This document shows positions 44,620 through 58,894 of a DNA stretch of 64,000 bases, one piece after another. This DNA comes from Petrolisthes cinctipes (taxonomy: Eukaryota; Arthropoda; Malacostraca; Decapoda; Porcellanidae), in the NCBI GenBank assembly GCA_033782935.1, contig JAWQEG010000365.1:1116001-1180000 (forward strand), read 5' to 3'. Below the pieces are notes generated by a model. It ran no database searches, was not told where the DNA came from, and saw only the letters and a list, made by a program, of their open reading frames with translations. A program made the position numbers and the translations under genes. Every line of letters starts with the position of its first letter. Position 1 is the stretch's first letter.

Positions 44620-46195
44620 ACAATATGACAGACGAAAATCCAATTAATATTAAGAAAGAGCATTGCAAACATCATTATGGCACTGTGAGAAAAGATGATA
44701 AATGTACTCATTTAGCGGAAAAAAGTATGTCTGCTATACAGAAGGCAGCTTAATTTAGCAAAGCATGTGGCTCTACTGGTTATGAAAGACAACTCTTCTC
44801 ACTGATTTGTCAGAACATCATGGATATCACAGTTGATGCTTCCAAATATTTACCCATACAGCTAGACTCGTATAACGTAAAGCGGATCAAGACTGTTCTG
44901 ATTCTAAGCTGGAGGCTAAGTGTTCAAAGGAAAAGAGGAAGCACAGTCATTCAACTAGCTCTCATGATGACTTGTTGCCTCAGCGTGAATGCCTATTTTG
45001 CGGAAAGAGAATACAAATGAGTGGCCGAAAATATGATTACCTTAAAAGACGAATCCAAAAGCCGAGAGGATGCTATCAAATCAAGGGCTGAGGCTATCCA
45101 CGATGCTAAGATTATGGCATACAAAGATGTAGACCTTGTGGCAAAGGAGGCGAGGTATCATCTTGCTTGTTACCACTGATAAGGCCATGCACAAGGCTCA
45201 TGAGAATGCTTTTAGGTATATCAGTAAATATGTTGAAGAGTCAATCATTCATGGAAGCAACTTTGAAAGGATAACCAGAAGGATAACTTTCTGTTTATGT
45301 TTGACAATCACAGAGAGTTCTACAATAGTGAATAAAGAACAGATAAAATGAATGACAAATGGTTAAGCACTCTGGTTCGAAAATTCAGTTCTGGAGACCC
45401 AACTATCGCAGTGAACTTGTGTATTAATCTAACGTTCACCCAGGTCAAGCTGTGGAGGCTGCCTTTGAAGCTGCTGCTTCTGACTCTACATTGTTGGAGG
45501 AAGCAGCCCTTGTTCTTCGTCGCATAATCATGTCTTCCTTCAAATCTTCAGATGAGCTACCTTAGCCTCCTCCTCCAGGCAAGGTGATCCGAGATCCGAC
45601 TCCCCCTCCAGCACTGCTACAGCATTTCATTGAGTGTTTGATTTCTGGAATAACCAAAGGACGCCTCATTGACTCATGATATTATGTATGCTGTCACAAA
45701 CGGACAAGGGGTTACCTCCAAGCAATTACTTTTGGCCATAACTCTCTGGTATCTTACTGGCAAAGCAAAGATTATCCCCTTGCTTAATCGATTTGGTCAT
45801 AGTGCCTCATACCCAAGGGTCCTTGAAGCATTGACAGCAGTGTTCATCCAGGTCAAGCATCATCCTGGTCCCTTACCTCCAAACATCGACATAGCACAGA
45901 GCACTGATGTAGGTGTGAACATCAGCCTCTTGCCTCCCTGCCACTCAAGTCTTGTCCTTCCCATCAGGTGCTATAATTACCAAGCTGCTATCTGGAGGGG
46001 GTTGCTAGGACCACAGTATCACCTATCAGACCCAACTCTACGTGGCTGGGTTCAGGGAACAGAGGGATTGGAGTTACAGTGGACGCATCCAGAAATGATG
46101 CTACAGGACTTGGTGTCAATTCTCGTCAATAACCCCCCCAACATTGAGGATGATGTCACAGAAGCTTGTTCAAGTGGTTTTGATGGTTGTTGAGG
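44620..46195 (+). pseudogene. Relic of a multi-copy uncharacterised invertebrate protein family
   Basis: Plus strand, several frames. CLFCGKRIQMSGRKYDY, then KDVDLVAKEARYHLACY near 45130-45175, then from 45669 a 174-codon frame with HDIMYAVTNGQGVTSKQLLL and IIPLLNRFGHSASYPRV, and near its end YQAAIWRGLLGPQYHL and RGWVQGTEGLELQWT. From memory this order matches large predicted proteins that are repeated in many marine invertebrate genomes, sometimes with a C-terminal Cys-rich (CXC-like) region. Their function is unknown and a transposon origin is suspected. Frameshifts and stops show decay. The identification is moderate; no function should be assumed. Confidence 0.5.
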
Positions 46196-46682
46196 ATGGT
46201 AGCGTAGCGTTGGTCGGCGGTATTCTTCGAAGATACAAGGTGTTTTGAAGTGATAAGCTTCTCAGTAATATCAGAGTTTATTGAAAGAGAAGTCTCTCTA
46301 CAACGGGAAGAGAATATGGGGAACATTTTGTTTTACCCCTTTGAGGTTTGTTACCAGAATAAAAATTTATTGACATACCAAGTACAATCTCGCCCCAATA
46401 TTTGTGGTGTGGACATCCTCCTGGCGCTCTGCCTGCATTGTTGTTTATGTTGTTTTTGCGTTCTTGTTTGTGTGTTGTTGTTTTTGCATTCTTGTTTGTG
46501 TGTTGTTGTTTGTGTTGTTTGTGCATTCTCGTTTGTGTGTTGTCTCTGTGGTGTTGCTGGTGTTGTTTGTCTGTTGTGGTTCTCTGTATTGTTTTGTTGT
46601 GATTCTGTGTGTGTGTGTGTGTCTCTGGCTGATTGTGTGTTCAGTTGTTTGCTTTCCATCTAGGCCTTGCCTGGCCTGACTG

Positions 46683-48550
<1,868 letters not shown>

Positions 48551-49290
48551 GTGATTGCCAGCTGGATGTCATCTCCTGGAACGTATGTGGTATCACCAGT
48601 CATGCTAAGCTCACTCAACTCAAGGCCTACGTTTCTCGTCATCATCCCAGTGTTATTTTTCCTGCAGGAAGCATTTCCAGGATGGCTGCTCGCTGTTGGG
48701 CAAGCTCCTTCCCTCTCAGGTTATGTGCCATATGTCCATCATTAAGGAATGCTCTCCTGACTAATATACATAGCTCCCTGCAACATCGCCTTCTCCGTAC
48801 CTCCTTTGATCCTTACATGACCTTTCAGCCATTTGAGGTTCTTCCTGAGGATGGAGTACAATGCTCTAATTATGTAATGTCTATTCTGCTCTGGCTAGAC
48901 TCACTCTTGAGGTTCTTCCTTCTCTATCAGTGCATGGTATGGTATATATGGGAGGTTTTAATGTTCGGCATTCTGACGTGGGTGATAGTTCTGGCTCTAT
49001 TAATCGTAATGATGTTCGTCTCCTTTCATGCATCCCCAAGATTCATCTGACATGCTGGGACACTGGCAGTGCTACTCATTGCCGTGGAGGTACTCTGGAT
49101 TACATCCTTTTGTTTGGCCTGATAGCATCTCAGGTCCAGTGCTCTTCCATATCAGATTTATTCTTTGATCACGTCGCTCTTCTGTTTCATTATGTTCTAC
49201 CTGCTGGGTCAAGTGCTTTAGCCACTCGTTTATGTATTGTTGTGCCCCTTAAATATTGCCCGACTTACATCTTATTTATGGCCCATGTAT
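48551..49290 (+). pseudogene. Copy B EEP endonuclease, catalytic residues lost
   Basis: Starts LDVISWNVCGITSHAKL. The conserved GDFNARH of copy A reads MGGFNVRHSDVGD (metal-binding Asp changed to Gly), and SDHIAL reads FDHVALL. Frame changes near 48660 and 48950. Dead endonuclease. Confidence 0.8.
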
Positions 49291-49849
49291 TCCCTACATT
49301 TGACATATCATCAGCTGAACAGTTGTATTTTGATCTTGCATCTGCTACTCATAACTTTTATAAGCTATATGTCTCCCGGCCACACCGTCAACATCGCCAT
49401 ACTGTCCACTCCTGGACACCGGATGCAAGTATACAGGAGACGAAGAAGGAAGCTGAGGTGATGGCCTTTTGTTTCAAGCCAACCCAACCCCTGACCTGCT
49501 CCATCATTACCAGTTTTCTAGGGACACTTTAGTCGCCCTGCAGGAGTGTGCTCACACTGAGTCTGGACAGCGGTTCACGGACAGCATCAACCAGCAAATG
49601 AGTGTATCTTCTATGTGGCACCTCATCTGTCAGGTTGTTAGAAAGACCTCGGCCACTGCTCGACATCACACTCCAGCCGCCTATGCCCAAGAACTTGTCA
49701 ATGCCTAGTCTCAACAATCTACCCCAGCCAGTCTACCCATCCACATACAAGATGCACTCGCTTCCCGTGCTGCTGTCCATCGGCTACGTCTAATGTCTGC
49801 TCTAATGTCTGCAAGATGATAACGATGATGGAGAGCAGATACTCCTGAC

Positions 49850-51056
49850 TGAGGAGGAGTTGTGCCGTGCTTTATCTCGGGGTAGAGCTTCTTCCCCTGG
49901 TGATGATGGTGTTACTTATGCTGTGCTGTGTCTACTTCAACAAGTTCCTGGGAACCCTCTACTTCGACTGTACAATCTTTGTCTTCGTGACGGTTGTGTA
50001 CCACGAGCCTAGACCAGCAGCACAATAATACCCTTCCCTAAGCCCGGCACTGTGAAGTTCAGGCCTATTCCCCTTACTTCCTATTTTTGTATGGTTATGG
50101 AAAGAATCCTACTTAATCGTTTCATGTACCGACTGCAGGATCGCCTTTCTCCATGGCTGTTTGGTTTCCATTCCCAGCGGAGCACACACCACTGCCTAGT
50201 CGACCTGTGCTCTCGCATCTCAAGGGACAGTATGGTGGCCTTCATTGACCTTCGAAGTGCCTTCGATGTTGCTAATAGAGACATAATTTTGGATCAACTG
50301 GTTGATTTTGGGATAAAGGGTAATCTACTACGGTGGATTCGGGGCTACCTCAGTAACAGGACCTCCCGTGTATTTTTCAGTGGTGCTTTCAATCCTTTGC
50401 ACAGTTTTCATCTTGGTACGCCTCAATGTGGTGTTCTCAGCCCATTTTTATTTAATATTCTGATGCATCGGTTGCTCACTTCTCTCCCTGATATTCCTGG
50501 AACTACAATTACGTGCTATACCGATGATATATGTGTTCATTCTACCTCACCAAGGGATCTCCAGCGGTTTCTTGACTCCTTCTCTTTGGCCTCCTCTCAC
50601 TGTGGCATTGTTGTCTCCCCAGATAAGAGCAGAATATTCACCTGCTGCCTTCCTCAAGCTGGGCCAATATTCACCATTGGAGGGACTGTCATTCTCATGT
50701 GTTCCCAGTACCGCTACCTGGGTGCACCAGTTATTTGGCTGGTTGATCCTGCCAGACCTCACGACCATCCCATTGTCCAGGACTTGTTGGGTCGCCTCCA
50801 GCGTCGACTTACACCACTTCAATGGCTCACTAACAACTCCTCGGGCATCTCCATCCCAGTTGTCAGGACCATCTATTTTGCTTTTATCCGTTCAGTTGTT
50901 GATTACCTTTCCCCTGCTTTGATTAAACTTCCTAGGGCTACTCAGGAAACTTTAGAAAAATTTCAGAATAAAGCAATGAGAATAATTCTCGGCTGTCCCA
51001 TGTCAACCAGGATAGTAAATATGCAGCACAGCATGAGTTGTATCTTTCTCCTTTAG
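49850..51056 (+). pseudogene. Copy B reverse transcriptase
   Basis: SRGRASSPGDDGVTYAV-like start. From 50052 one frame is open for 334 codons: RPIPLTSYFCMVMERI, VAFIDLRSAFDVANRD (palm Asp), GTPQCGVLSPFLFN (Gly to Cys in the PQGG box), CYTDDICVHSTS (YTDD instead of YADD, Asp pair kept), then the thumb and connection up to ALIKLPRATQETLEKFQNKA. It has a better open frame than copy A, but the substitutions suggest loss of activity. Confidence 0.82.
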
Positions 51057-51269
51057 TCGAGAGAATTTACTCTAATGTTACTTGCTTCACTGTTAAATTT
51101 TTTACCCTATTACTCTCAGTTAGTCACGACTTCTCTTAGACCAAACTCCCCTCCCCATTCCATACGGCCTGCTTGAAGTGAGCTTCACACCTACTTCCAA
51201 GTCGGAACTGCCTTCTCTACAGCGGCAGTTGGCTCTGGAATATGTAGAAACAATGACGTCCTCCATCAC

Positions 51270-52090
51270 AGATCTGTACTGCCTCTACACTGATGGCTCA
51301 AGCGGATGGTGTAGCAGGTTCTCCCGTTTTCTCACCTGACTTGGAGTCACCTCCAGGGAGCTTGGTTGGCCGTCGTCTCTGTAACCACTCTAGCTCAACA
51401 TGGTGTAAACTATATGCTATTCTGGATGCTGTAAGTCTTGTTTGTCAAGTGAATGCTGCCATCTTTTGCGACTCCAAACCTGCCCTTCATTCTCTCTCCA
51501 GTGTTCAGCCCATACACTCTACTGTTGTTCAGCTGATTTTGTCGTTTTTGGCCTTATTACGTCATCGTAACTTTACTGTCAAAATGTTATCGGTGCCATC
51601 CCATGTAGGTTTACGTCACAATGCTACAGTTGACAGACTCGCAAAGGAGGCCTGCCATCTGCCTCCTCGGGGTGTTGGACGTCCCCACTCTCCCTGACAT
51701 GTTACCTCTCTAGAGTCCGCTCCGCCGCTCTCCTCCCTGTATGGCGACGCATGGATGCAGAGAGGCCCTTTAGCATCTCCATCACCCTCTACGAGTTTGT
51801 TTGCCGTCACAAATATATCTACCATCGTCGGGGCCTCATGGTTCGGAGGCACAATGTAGTCTCTGCTCGTTTGAGGCTTGGCTACCAGCCACTGTGGCAG
51901 GTTGCTGGGATGCAGGGTGAGCCTCCCTTCACTGAGTGTCGCTTGAGTCAAGTGCCTCGTGCTAACACTATAGAACACTAATGTCTCTCCTGCCCCACTA
52001 TCCGACACTTCCTGCCCCGGGGCCTGCCCCACTGTCCGACATTTTCTGCCCCGGGGCCTGCCGCTTGATGTGGTTTGCCGACACCTGCTG
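51270..52090 (+). pseudogene. Copy B RNase H and ORF2 C-terminus
   Basis: LYTDGS then a frame change. Frame 51293-51697 has SSTWCKLYAILDAV, where Lys replaces the catalytic Glu (CELYAI in copy A), then IFCDSKPALHSL (Asp) and HNATVDRLAKEACHL (last Asp). The C-terminal part, frame 51751-51981, has RRGLMVRRHNVVSARLRLGY and FTECRLSQVPR. It would remove RNA from the RNA-DNA hybrid; the Glu loss argues against activity. Confidence 0.78.
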
Positions 52091-52320
52091 AACTACCAGG
52101 TTTTAGAGGAACTTTTGGTATGCCACCCTCGTTTTGGTGGATTTAAGTAGGTCATATGTAAATATTTGTCTGAATTCTTATGTTTTTTTATTCTGTTATA
52201 TTTTCGTGATGTGTGCGTGTGTGTGTATGTGTGTGTGTAGTCATTGGATTTTCATGGGTCCCATCTACCCTTATGTTTTGTTGTCTGTCTTTTGATTGAT
52301 GCCACGGAACAATAAAAAAT

Positions 52321-52948
52321 ACAAACTTATGCAGATATTTCTTGTCTTACAATACCTTGGTCAGTACTCTCACCCACTTCCGGCTTAGCATCTCTAAATA
52401 TTTGACCCTATAACCATCCTCACTCAAGTTAAATCTCTTCAACACTGCATTTTCAACCTGATCATAGTCCATGCCTGACATATCTGAAAGCCTTGAGTAT
52501 ACACTGAAAGCTGTACCCGTCAACAGAGTACTTAGTGCAGTTGCCCAAGTCTCTTTTGGCCACTCGTTTTGACTAGCGAATCGCTCAAATCTCAACAGGT
52601 AACTGTCTAATTCATCCTTACCTTCCACAAACAACGAAAGTTTGGGAGCCTTGGCTCGAACAATCTCTTGCGTTCCTCTCTTAGGTTGTGCTGATACTTC
52701 TAGCTTCTTTAACTCGAGCTCATGATTTCTCTGTGCTTCTCGATCTGTGACCTCCCTCACTTCTCGTTCTGCTGCTCTTTCAGCTTCTCTCTTCATTCTC
52801 TCCTCCGCTTGAGTTTCAGATACGAATTTTCTTTGCTCTTGACCCTTCAGACCGAACTTAATTCCAATTTCAACCAATGTTTCCATTCTATTCATGTTTA
52901 TGGCACTTATCACACTGCAAGGTCTGCTTTATTCATCCAATACACCCG
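52321..52948 (-). pseudogene. LTR retrotransposon (Gypsy-type) gag
   Basis: Minus strand from about 52913. A highly charged helical start (ETQAEERMKREAERAAERE) is followed by a capsid-like domain: LSLFVEGKDELDSYLLRFER, WATALSTLLTGTAFSVYSRL, DYDQVENAVLKRFNLSEDGY. The frame shifts near 52390, after which RDAKPEVGESTDQ reads on to 52330, where copy B's 3' end begins. The capsid pattern fits Gypsy elements of the kind whose pol appears at 56565-59612, but linkage of the two is inference. Confidence 0.7.
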
Positions 52949-52966
52949 ATCCCAGTCAGGCCCCCA
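52949..52966 (-). promoter_or_regulatory. Probable primer-binding site
   Basis: The minus strand reads TGGGGGCCTGACTGGGAT just inside a CTGTGACA end. It agrees at about 14 of 18 positions with the complement of a tRNA-Pro 3' end. It lies directly upstream of the gag leader. Confidence 0.45.
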
Positions 52967-53306
52967 TTGTCACAGATTCATTAGGATCGGGATGGATGAA
53001 GCACACCAAACGCAGTTTTATATAATAATTATTTCAATAAGCACAAACCACCATAAACTAACACCACAATTTCCGATAAAACCCAATACCTCCACTCATC
53101 CCCACTGAACACAAGTAATAAAAAAAAATTGAATATTAAACCCCAACAAACACTCTAATCCCACTCATCACAAGTATAGGACCACCACACCACACTGCCG
53201 GACAGTCTGGTAGCCCTCCTTCCCATAATAGGTAAGTAGGAGTAAGGCAGGCCGCTCCTTCCCCACACAGGTACCGTAGATAGGCGAGAGATAGGCAGCT
53301 CATTCC
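52967..53306 (-). repeat. Probable LTR remnant upstream of the gag
   Basis: The minus strand ends CTGTGACA beside the primer-binding site, as an LTR would. Its 5' boundary is not seen; the sequence passes into a CR1-like fragment. Confidence 0.35.
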
Positions 53307-53500
53307 CCACAAAGAAGTTGGGTGTGCTACGCAGATTCCGTGAATACTTCACCCCCACACAGTTACTGTCTGTGTACAGGGGTCTCATCCGCCCCTGTAT
53401 GGAGTATGGCTCTCATGTTTGGGGTGGCTCAATGTTCACATCACTCCTGGACAAGGTGGAATCAAAGGCTTTTCGGCTCATCAACTCTCCTCCACTTACA
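53307..53500 (+). pseudogene. CR1-like reverse transcriptase C-terminal fragment
   Basis: KLGVLRRFREYFTPTQLLSV, YRGLIRPCMEYGSHVWGGS and LLDKVESKAFRLINSPPLT form the well-known region downstream of the catalytic core in CR1-group ORF2. It is open here but cut on both sides, ending in a C-run at 53503. Confidence 0.75.
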
Positions 53501-53957
53501 CCCCCCCCCCCACGGGAACCGCCTTGACGTGGTGGGGGGGCTTGTGTGTCTCTGAGACCTGGCGAGCTAGACTAGAGGGGGCTCCGGCCCCTGCTCTGCC
53601 CCGATTTCGGGGAGAGAGGGCTTCCCATGCTAGTAAGGTCGCCAGTGAGAGACCAGACTAAATGGTTCCCATGCATTAGGCTGCCAGTATGGGCCAACAG
53701 TGCTACCCTCCGGAGGGACTGCCCTCTAGGGGCCGTCCTATGTTGGATGGTTGGGTGTCTGGGCCGGGAGATGTTGGGGAAGGGGGTCTCAGCACCGTCG
53801 TGGGCAAACTTTCGAGCCATTGGGGCTGCTTTTTGAAACGAGTGGCCCCGTGGGGTAAGAGGTACCCCGCCCACGGCGACCAGGGCTCGGTCCCCTCATC
53901 TGCCTGATAGGTAGTAGCTCTTGGCTCCTGAGGCCAACAACACTAAACCAATGATAT

Positions 53958-55942
53958 ATGGATATAGAAAAGCCCCAATCTCTTCCTCGAGCAGTGGTCG
54001 ACCAGGCCCTCGAGACGTCACTCTCTGGTCATGGTAGTAAGCAGAAAGCTGCAAATAAGACTAGACCTAGCAGGTCGGGTGTTGTGTCGAAGAACCCTGT
54101 TAGCGATTTGGACACGTTAATGTTAACGACTGTACTTGCATCCTTTTCCTATGGCGCTATCCACTCCATTTTTAAGTGTTTTGGAGTAGTTCTTCGTATC
54201 CGAATCACATATGACAGTGATTGTAGGTCTAATCGGAGCTATATTACTTTCAATACAAATGTTGCTGCCAAAGCAGCATTTGAGGCAAAAGATTCTCTGA
54301 CAGTGGGGGATACTCGTTGTAAAGTTCAGATGATGCGGTCTACCAATGTAGTTGACAGTGACAATGACTACTGCCCTAACATATTTGATGACTCTGTAGA
54401 GCATGTCCCATAGGAACGTCGGGTTCCTACACCCTTTTGGTTTGTGGCTTACTACAGGGAGGGACGTGGTAACCTTATCCATGCTTCCCATACCAATGGG
54501 CCACATAAAGAAATATGGTAAGGGCGTTTTAATCAGAGCCAAAGATCTTACACAGGCCATGATGCTCCTCAATCTCCCCTGTCCTTCTGATAGCATGTTT
54601 GAATCTATTAAACCACATCGAACATTTAATTATAGCAAGGGGCGTATATATAATAAGGACCTGTATGAATTCTCTGAAGAGGACATTCTAGCTATGTGCC
54701 CAGACAGTGTCCCACGAGTAACAAAGATGAAAGGCAGTAAAAATATGATCATCCTCACCTTCTATGGCTCGCATATCCAAGATCACATTAACATTAACCC
54801 CACCTCATTTGAGGTGAAGCCTTTTGTTGAGCGTCCCTTACAGTGTTTCTGTTGTTATGAGTTTGGTCATGGGAGGAGGAACTGCAACAACCACTCCCGG
54901 TGTGGTAATTGTTCTGCTCTTGACTCACATCTTACTTCTGAGTGTCGGTCAGAGAATTACTGCTTTTACTGCAGAGATTCTCACCCCTTGCGTTCTCGCC
55001 AATGTAAGATGTACCTCCTTGAGCAGGATATCCTCCACTTGGCTAATACCCAATTCATTAGCATAGGTAGTGCCAGATTGCAACTCAACTTCAGGCGACA
55101 GAAGGATGGTGGTGCGAAGACATACGCCTCCTCCCTTCGCCCCAAATCGGTTGCAGCACCCTCTCAACCCTTTTTGCTCTAGTGAGAGCGTTTCAAAGGT
55201 TACTCTACATAATAGTTTCTCTGTTTTGGAAACTTTATCAGACACTCATTCTGGTGACCCTTCAACTGATGACAATTCTCAGACATTAGCTAAAGGTGTT
55301 CATGTGGTAGAGGTTCACGCTGCCACACGCTCTCCAAAAATGAAACTTAGGTCAGCTAAACTGCCACAGAGACGCCTTCGTGGTTCCTCTGAGGCACTTG
55401 ACTCTATAGATGTTCCTCTTTGTAAGGCAACCATCTCTGTAGACTCATCCATAGTTTCCTCTCAATTTCACCAGAAGCGTTCTCGTGGCTCTGATGAATC
55501 TCTTGATTCAACAGAAGTTCCTCCTCGCAAGCTTCCTTCGGGATCATCAGAGGGGCGTGAAGTTAATGTGGATGCCACGGATGTTGTGACTTCAAAAGAT
55601 TCACTTTCTCTTCCGCTTGAGCAGCGGAGTGATTCTACCACCTGTATTATGGATGTTGATGTATCTGCCTGTGTCAGTGATACCACTGCTGTACAGGACA
55701 ATACCAATGTAATTGTTTCAAAGAATATCCCAGCTCATATACCTTCATCTTCTTCTAACATATCAGATGCTTCAGGGACTCGTCTACGTGTCCCAATTAC
55801 TGCCTCACGTACTACTCCTCGGGTTCGCTCTTCTTCTAGTGGCCCAGGATTAGACAAATCTTATTGTTTGAGTAAACCCGCAGGTCGAGGTGGTAGTGGG
55901 AAGTACCTCCGTGAGGCTTCCCAAAAATCAGTACTAAAGTAA
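53958..55942 (+). pseudogene. Element C ORF1 (gag-like, three zinc knuckles)
   Basis: Frame 53958-54413 gives a basic start and an RRM-like segment (GVVLRIRITYDSD, YITFNTNVAAKAAFEAKD). Frame 54403-55182 gives GVLIRAKDLTQAMMLLNLP and SVPRVTKMKGSKNMIILTFY, then the knuckles QCFCCYEFGHGRRNC, RCGNCSALDSHLTSEC and YCFYCRDSHPLRSRQC. Frame 55070-55942 is a Ser-rich C-terminus with two similar repeats (RRLRGSSEALDSIDVPLCKA and KRSRGSDESLDSTEVPPRK). Two frameshifts break it. Confidence 0.75.
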
Positions 55943-56560
55943 CACTGTTCAAGGTCCTTCAGTGGAATTGCCGTGGCTTGCATGCTTCTTAGGAGGAACT
56001 GCGCGTTCTTCTCTCTAGCTTCTTTCTTGCATGTGTTTTTCTCCAAGAGACAATGCTTGGGGACTACATTCCTGCCAGTCCTCCATCATACTCTGCATTT
56101 TATTCCAATTCATTTGAAGGGCAGGTATGAACCACAGTCTCGTCTTCCTAGGTGGAAATTAGAGAAGGCTGACTGGCAGTTTTTTAGAGAGCTAACTTCT
56201 TCGGTAGCTCTGACGAGGCTGTAACATATTTCATTGATATGCTCCACTCTGCTGCTCTCAACTCTATCCCTAGAACTTCTGGCTACTTTCCCAAACGTCC
56301 TGTCCCTTGGTGGTCACCAGTCTGCACCAATGCTGTGCGGGAGAAGCGCGCTGCTTTCTCTCGCCTTCGTCGCAATCGTGGGGACCCAACTCTTTTAGAG
56401 GACTTCCAACAGGCAAGGGCTCGGGCTAGACGAGTTTTAAAAGAGGCCTGACGTGCATCCTGGAAGGCCTATGTGTCTTCAATTAATACTAAAACTCCAC
56501 TCACCCAAGTGTTCAGGAGAGTCCGTAAGATGGCGGGGAAGTTTTCTCCTAGTACTCCAC
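55943..56560 (+). pseudogene. Element C ORF2 start, internally deleted
   Basis: FLQETMLGDYIPASPPSYSA (endonuclease Glu region) near 56040-56110 is followed at once by RLPRWKLEKADWQFFRELTS and PVPWWSPVCTNAVREKRAAF, the linker before RT, so most of the endonuclease is deleted. The linker continues to VFRRVRKMAGKFSP and stops. Confidence 0.7.
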
Positions 56561-57313
56561 CTGTACTTAAGTCATGATGGCATAAGTGATCACCTGGAGA
56601 TCTCAAAGACCAATTTCAAAATATTGGACAATTTTTATTGGCCTAGTTTAAAAAAGGATGTGTCCACTTTTGTTAACTCTTGTCATGTGTGCCAGATGGT
56701 TGGCAACCAATTCCACTGGTACCACTTAAGCTAATCAAGGTAGACAGTCAGCCATTTGAGAGGATTGTTGTGGACTGTGTGGGTTCATTGCCACGGACAA
56801 GACGAGGGAACCAGTACCTTGTAACAGTCATGTGTCGTACGACTCGCTATCCTGAAGCATTTCAGGTAAGAAATATTTCTGCTAAAACTGTTATATCCAA
56901 ACTAATAGAGATGTTTACTAAATATGGGATTCCTAAGGTGATACAGACTAACAGAGGGACTAACTTTACAAATGAATTGTTTCAAGAAGTGCTGGATGAG
57001 TTGGAAATTAGGTCCACTATGTCAAGTGCATACTAACCTGAGTCGCAGGGGTTTCTCGAACCCTGGCATCAGACAGTTAAGGTAATGATGAAAAAGTTCT
57101 GCTTTGAGCATGTTCAAGACTGGAATGTGGCAATTAACTATCTTCTTTTTGCAATAAGAGAAGCAAAACAACAGTCTATTGGATTCTCACCCTTCGAGGT
57201 TTTGTTTGGCAGACAGGTTGGGGGTCCCTTACGTGTTCTCAAAGATAAATAGTTGAGGGAAACCTCAGAACAACAACCAATAATGCAGTATGTAGAAAAC
57301 CTAAGAAAGGTAC

Positions 57314-58857
57314 TGTAACGCTCCTGTTATTTTCCTAATAATTAATTCTTAAGTTGTTGCACCTTAGGAGATGAAGCTTGCGACGGAAGCGGAATGAACA
57401 TGGGTGTAAATATTGTTAATAGGAATAATCTTGCCTTTCTTCTCCTTATTTTTGCCTGCATTCTGAAACTTACTATTGGGTGTTGGTAACATTGTCGATG
57501 TGGCAATTGTGATAATCTCGTCCCCAAAAATACATAAGCATTGGAACCGGAAGTGACGACAGTGGTTGTAATATTGTGATATGCTGATGGGGATATAATT
57601 AATTAAGACTGAATCTTATTTTATGTGTAAGGCTTATGATAACCAGGTTTTATTGAATAATCTGTTGAGTGTAAATTTAAAGTTGTCATAAAGATTTATT
57701 AATGTGGAAGTGTGTGCCATCTTTCCCGCCTTGTCCGGCGAGAATGAAGGGAGGGTGGACCACTGGGGTTTTCACTCTTCTTTCTCGACCCGAGCAGGTA
57801 ACGTGTGATATTGAGGTTACGAATATTTGTTCCAAGTTGAGACTTTAAAGGGTACAGTGATAAATTCCTGCCTCTGTGTTGAGGTGTTGTAGAGGCTATC
57901 TTGGTGAATAATTATTTTTATATCTTATGGGTTCAGTCAGAGAGTGTAATTTTTTTTTTTTTTTTATTAATTCTTGACTTCTTTCTCGACCCAACCAGCT
58001 CGTGACGCCATATTGTCCACATGGTAACTTGCCTAATCTGTTGGTGAACTGGTATAGGTCTTAGTGTGTCAGTTATCAGAGTAATATTTTTGGTAAAGCA
58101 CTAGTGCAGTATTATTTTTGGTAAAGCACTAGTGCAGTGTATTTTTGGTAAAGCACTAGTTGTGCATTATTATTTTTGGTAAGCCACTTGTAGTGCAATG
58201 GTATTTGGTAAAAGCCCTAGTTGGTCAGTGTATTGTTTTTGGTAAATGCCACGTGTGTGGCAGGTGTATAATCCTGTAAGCAACTCTGCTGGAAACTGAC
58301 TCCTACGGTAGGTGATTGTGATTGCGAGGTCTAGCTCCATTCACAATTGGGAGGGGGGTGGTATAGTAATTGGGAGTTCGGTCTCCAGTGGTGTGCTCCA
58401 GGTGGAATTAGCTAAATATATATATTTCATTTTTTTTTTTTTTTTTTTACTTGATTGTGGTAAAACTAAGAAAATTTCTGGTCTCTAGTCCAAATCGTTT
58501 CTATTTTTGGTATATTGTCAAGGTGCAAGGCTGTGTTCTAATCTAGTTTGTTTTGTAATATTGAAGTTTGGGATAGAGTAATGAGGAAGGTAGTATTGGA
58601 AATCATTGTAGTAAATCTATTGGGGTAAATTTTAGTTAATAAGGGGTGTAAGTACAATATTAATCAAACCTTTATTTTTTTTCTTTTGAGATAGCTCTGT
58701 CATCGTAATAATTATATATTGTTTTCATTTTTTTTTATAAATGTAAATTGATTGGTCTCAAAATAATAAATCACTGGATCTTCTTTTTTTTAACATTAGT
58801 TTTTCTGCACTATACCCTGCCACCTGAGGGAGGTCGAAGACGGTGAACACGAACCCT

Positions 58858-58894
<37 letters not shown>

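Larger units (their letters stand above)
53503..56560 (+). mobile_element. Non-LTR retrotransposon C (leader, ORF1, part of ORF2)
   Basis: Starts with a C-run and GC-rich hairpin at 53503-53545, a leader of about 450 bp, ORF1 (53958-55942 over three frames), the first part of an EEP endonuclease, then a jump to the endonuclease-RT linker, and stops before RT at about 56560 where a Gypsy integrase begins. Presence of the 5' end with loss of the 3' part points to later deletion rather than incomplete reverse transcription. Confidence 0.7.

Noticed and set aside
46278..46679. Overlapping Cys/Val-rich and Asn/Gln/Thr-rich frames
   Set aside because: They come from the TTGTGTGTTGTTG-type low-complexity leader of non-LTR copy B, also present in copy A.
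53572..53907. Overlapping frames of 69-100 codons on both strands
   Set aside because: They lie in the GC-rich leader of element C before its recognised ORF1 and show no conserved motif.
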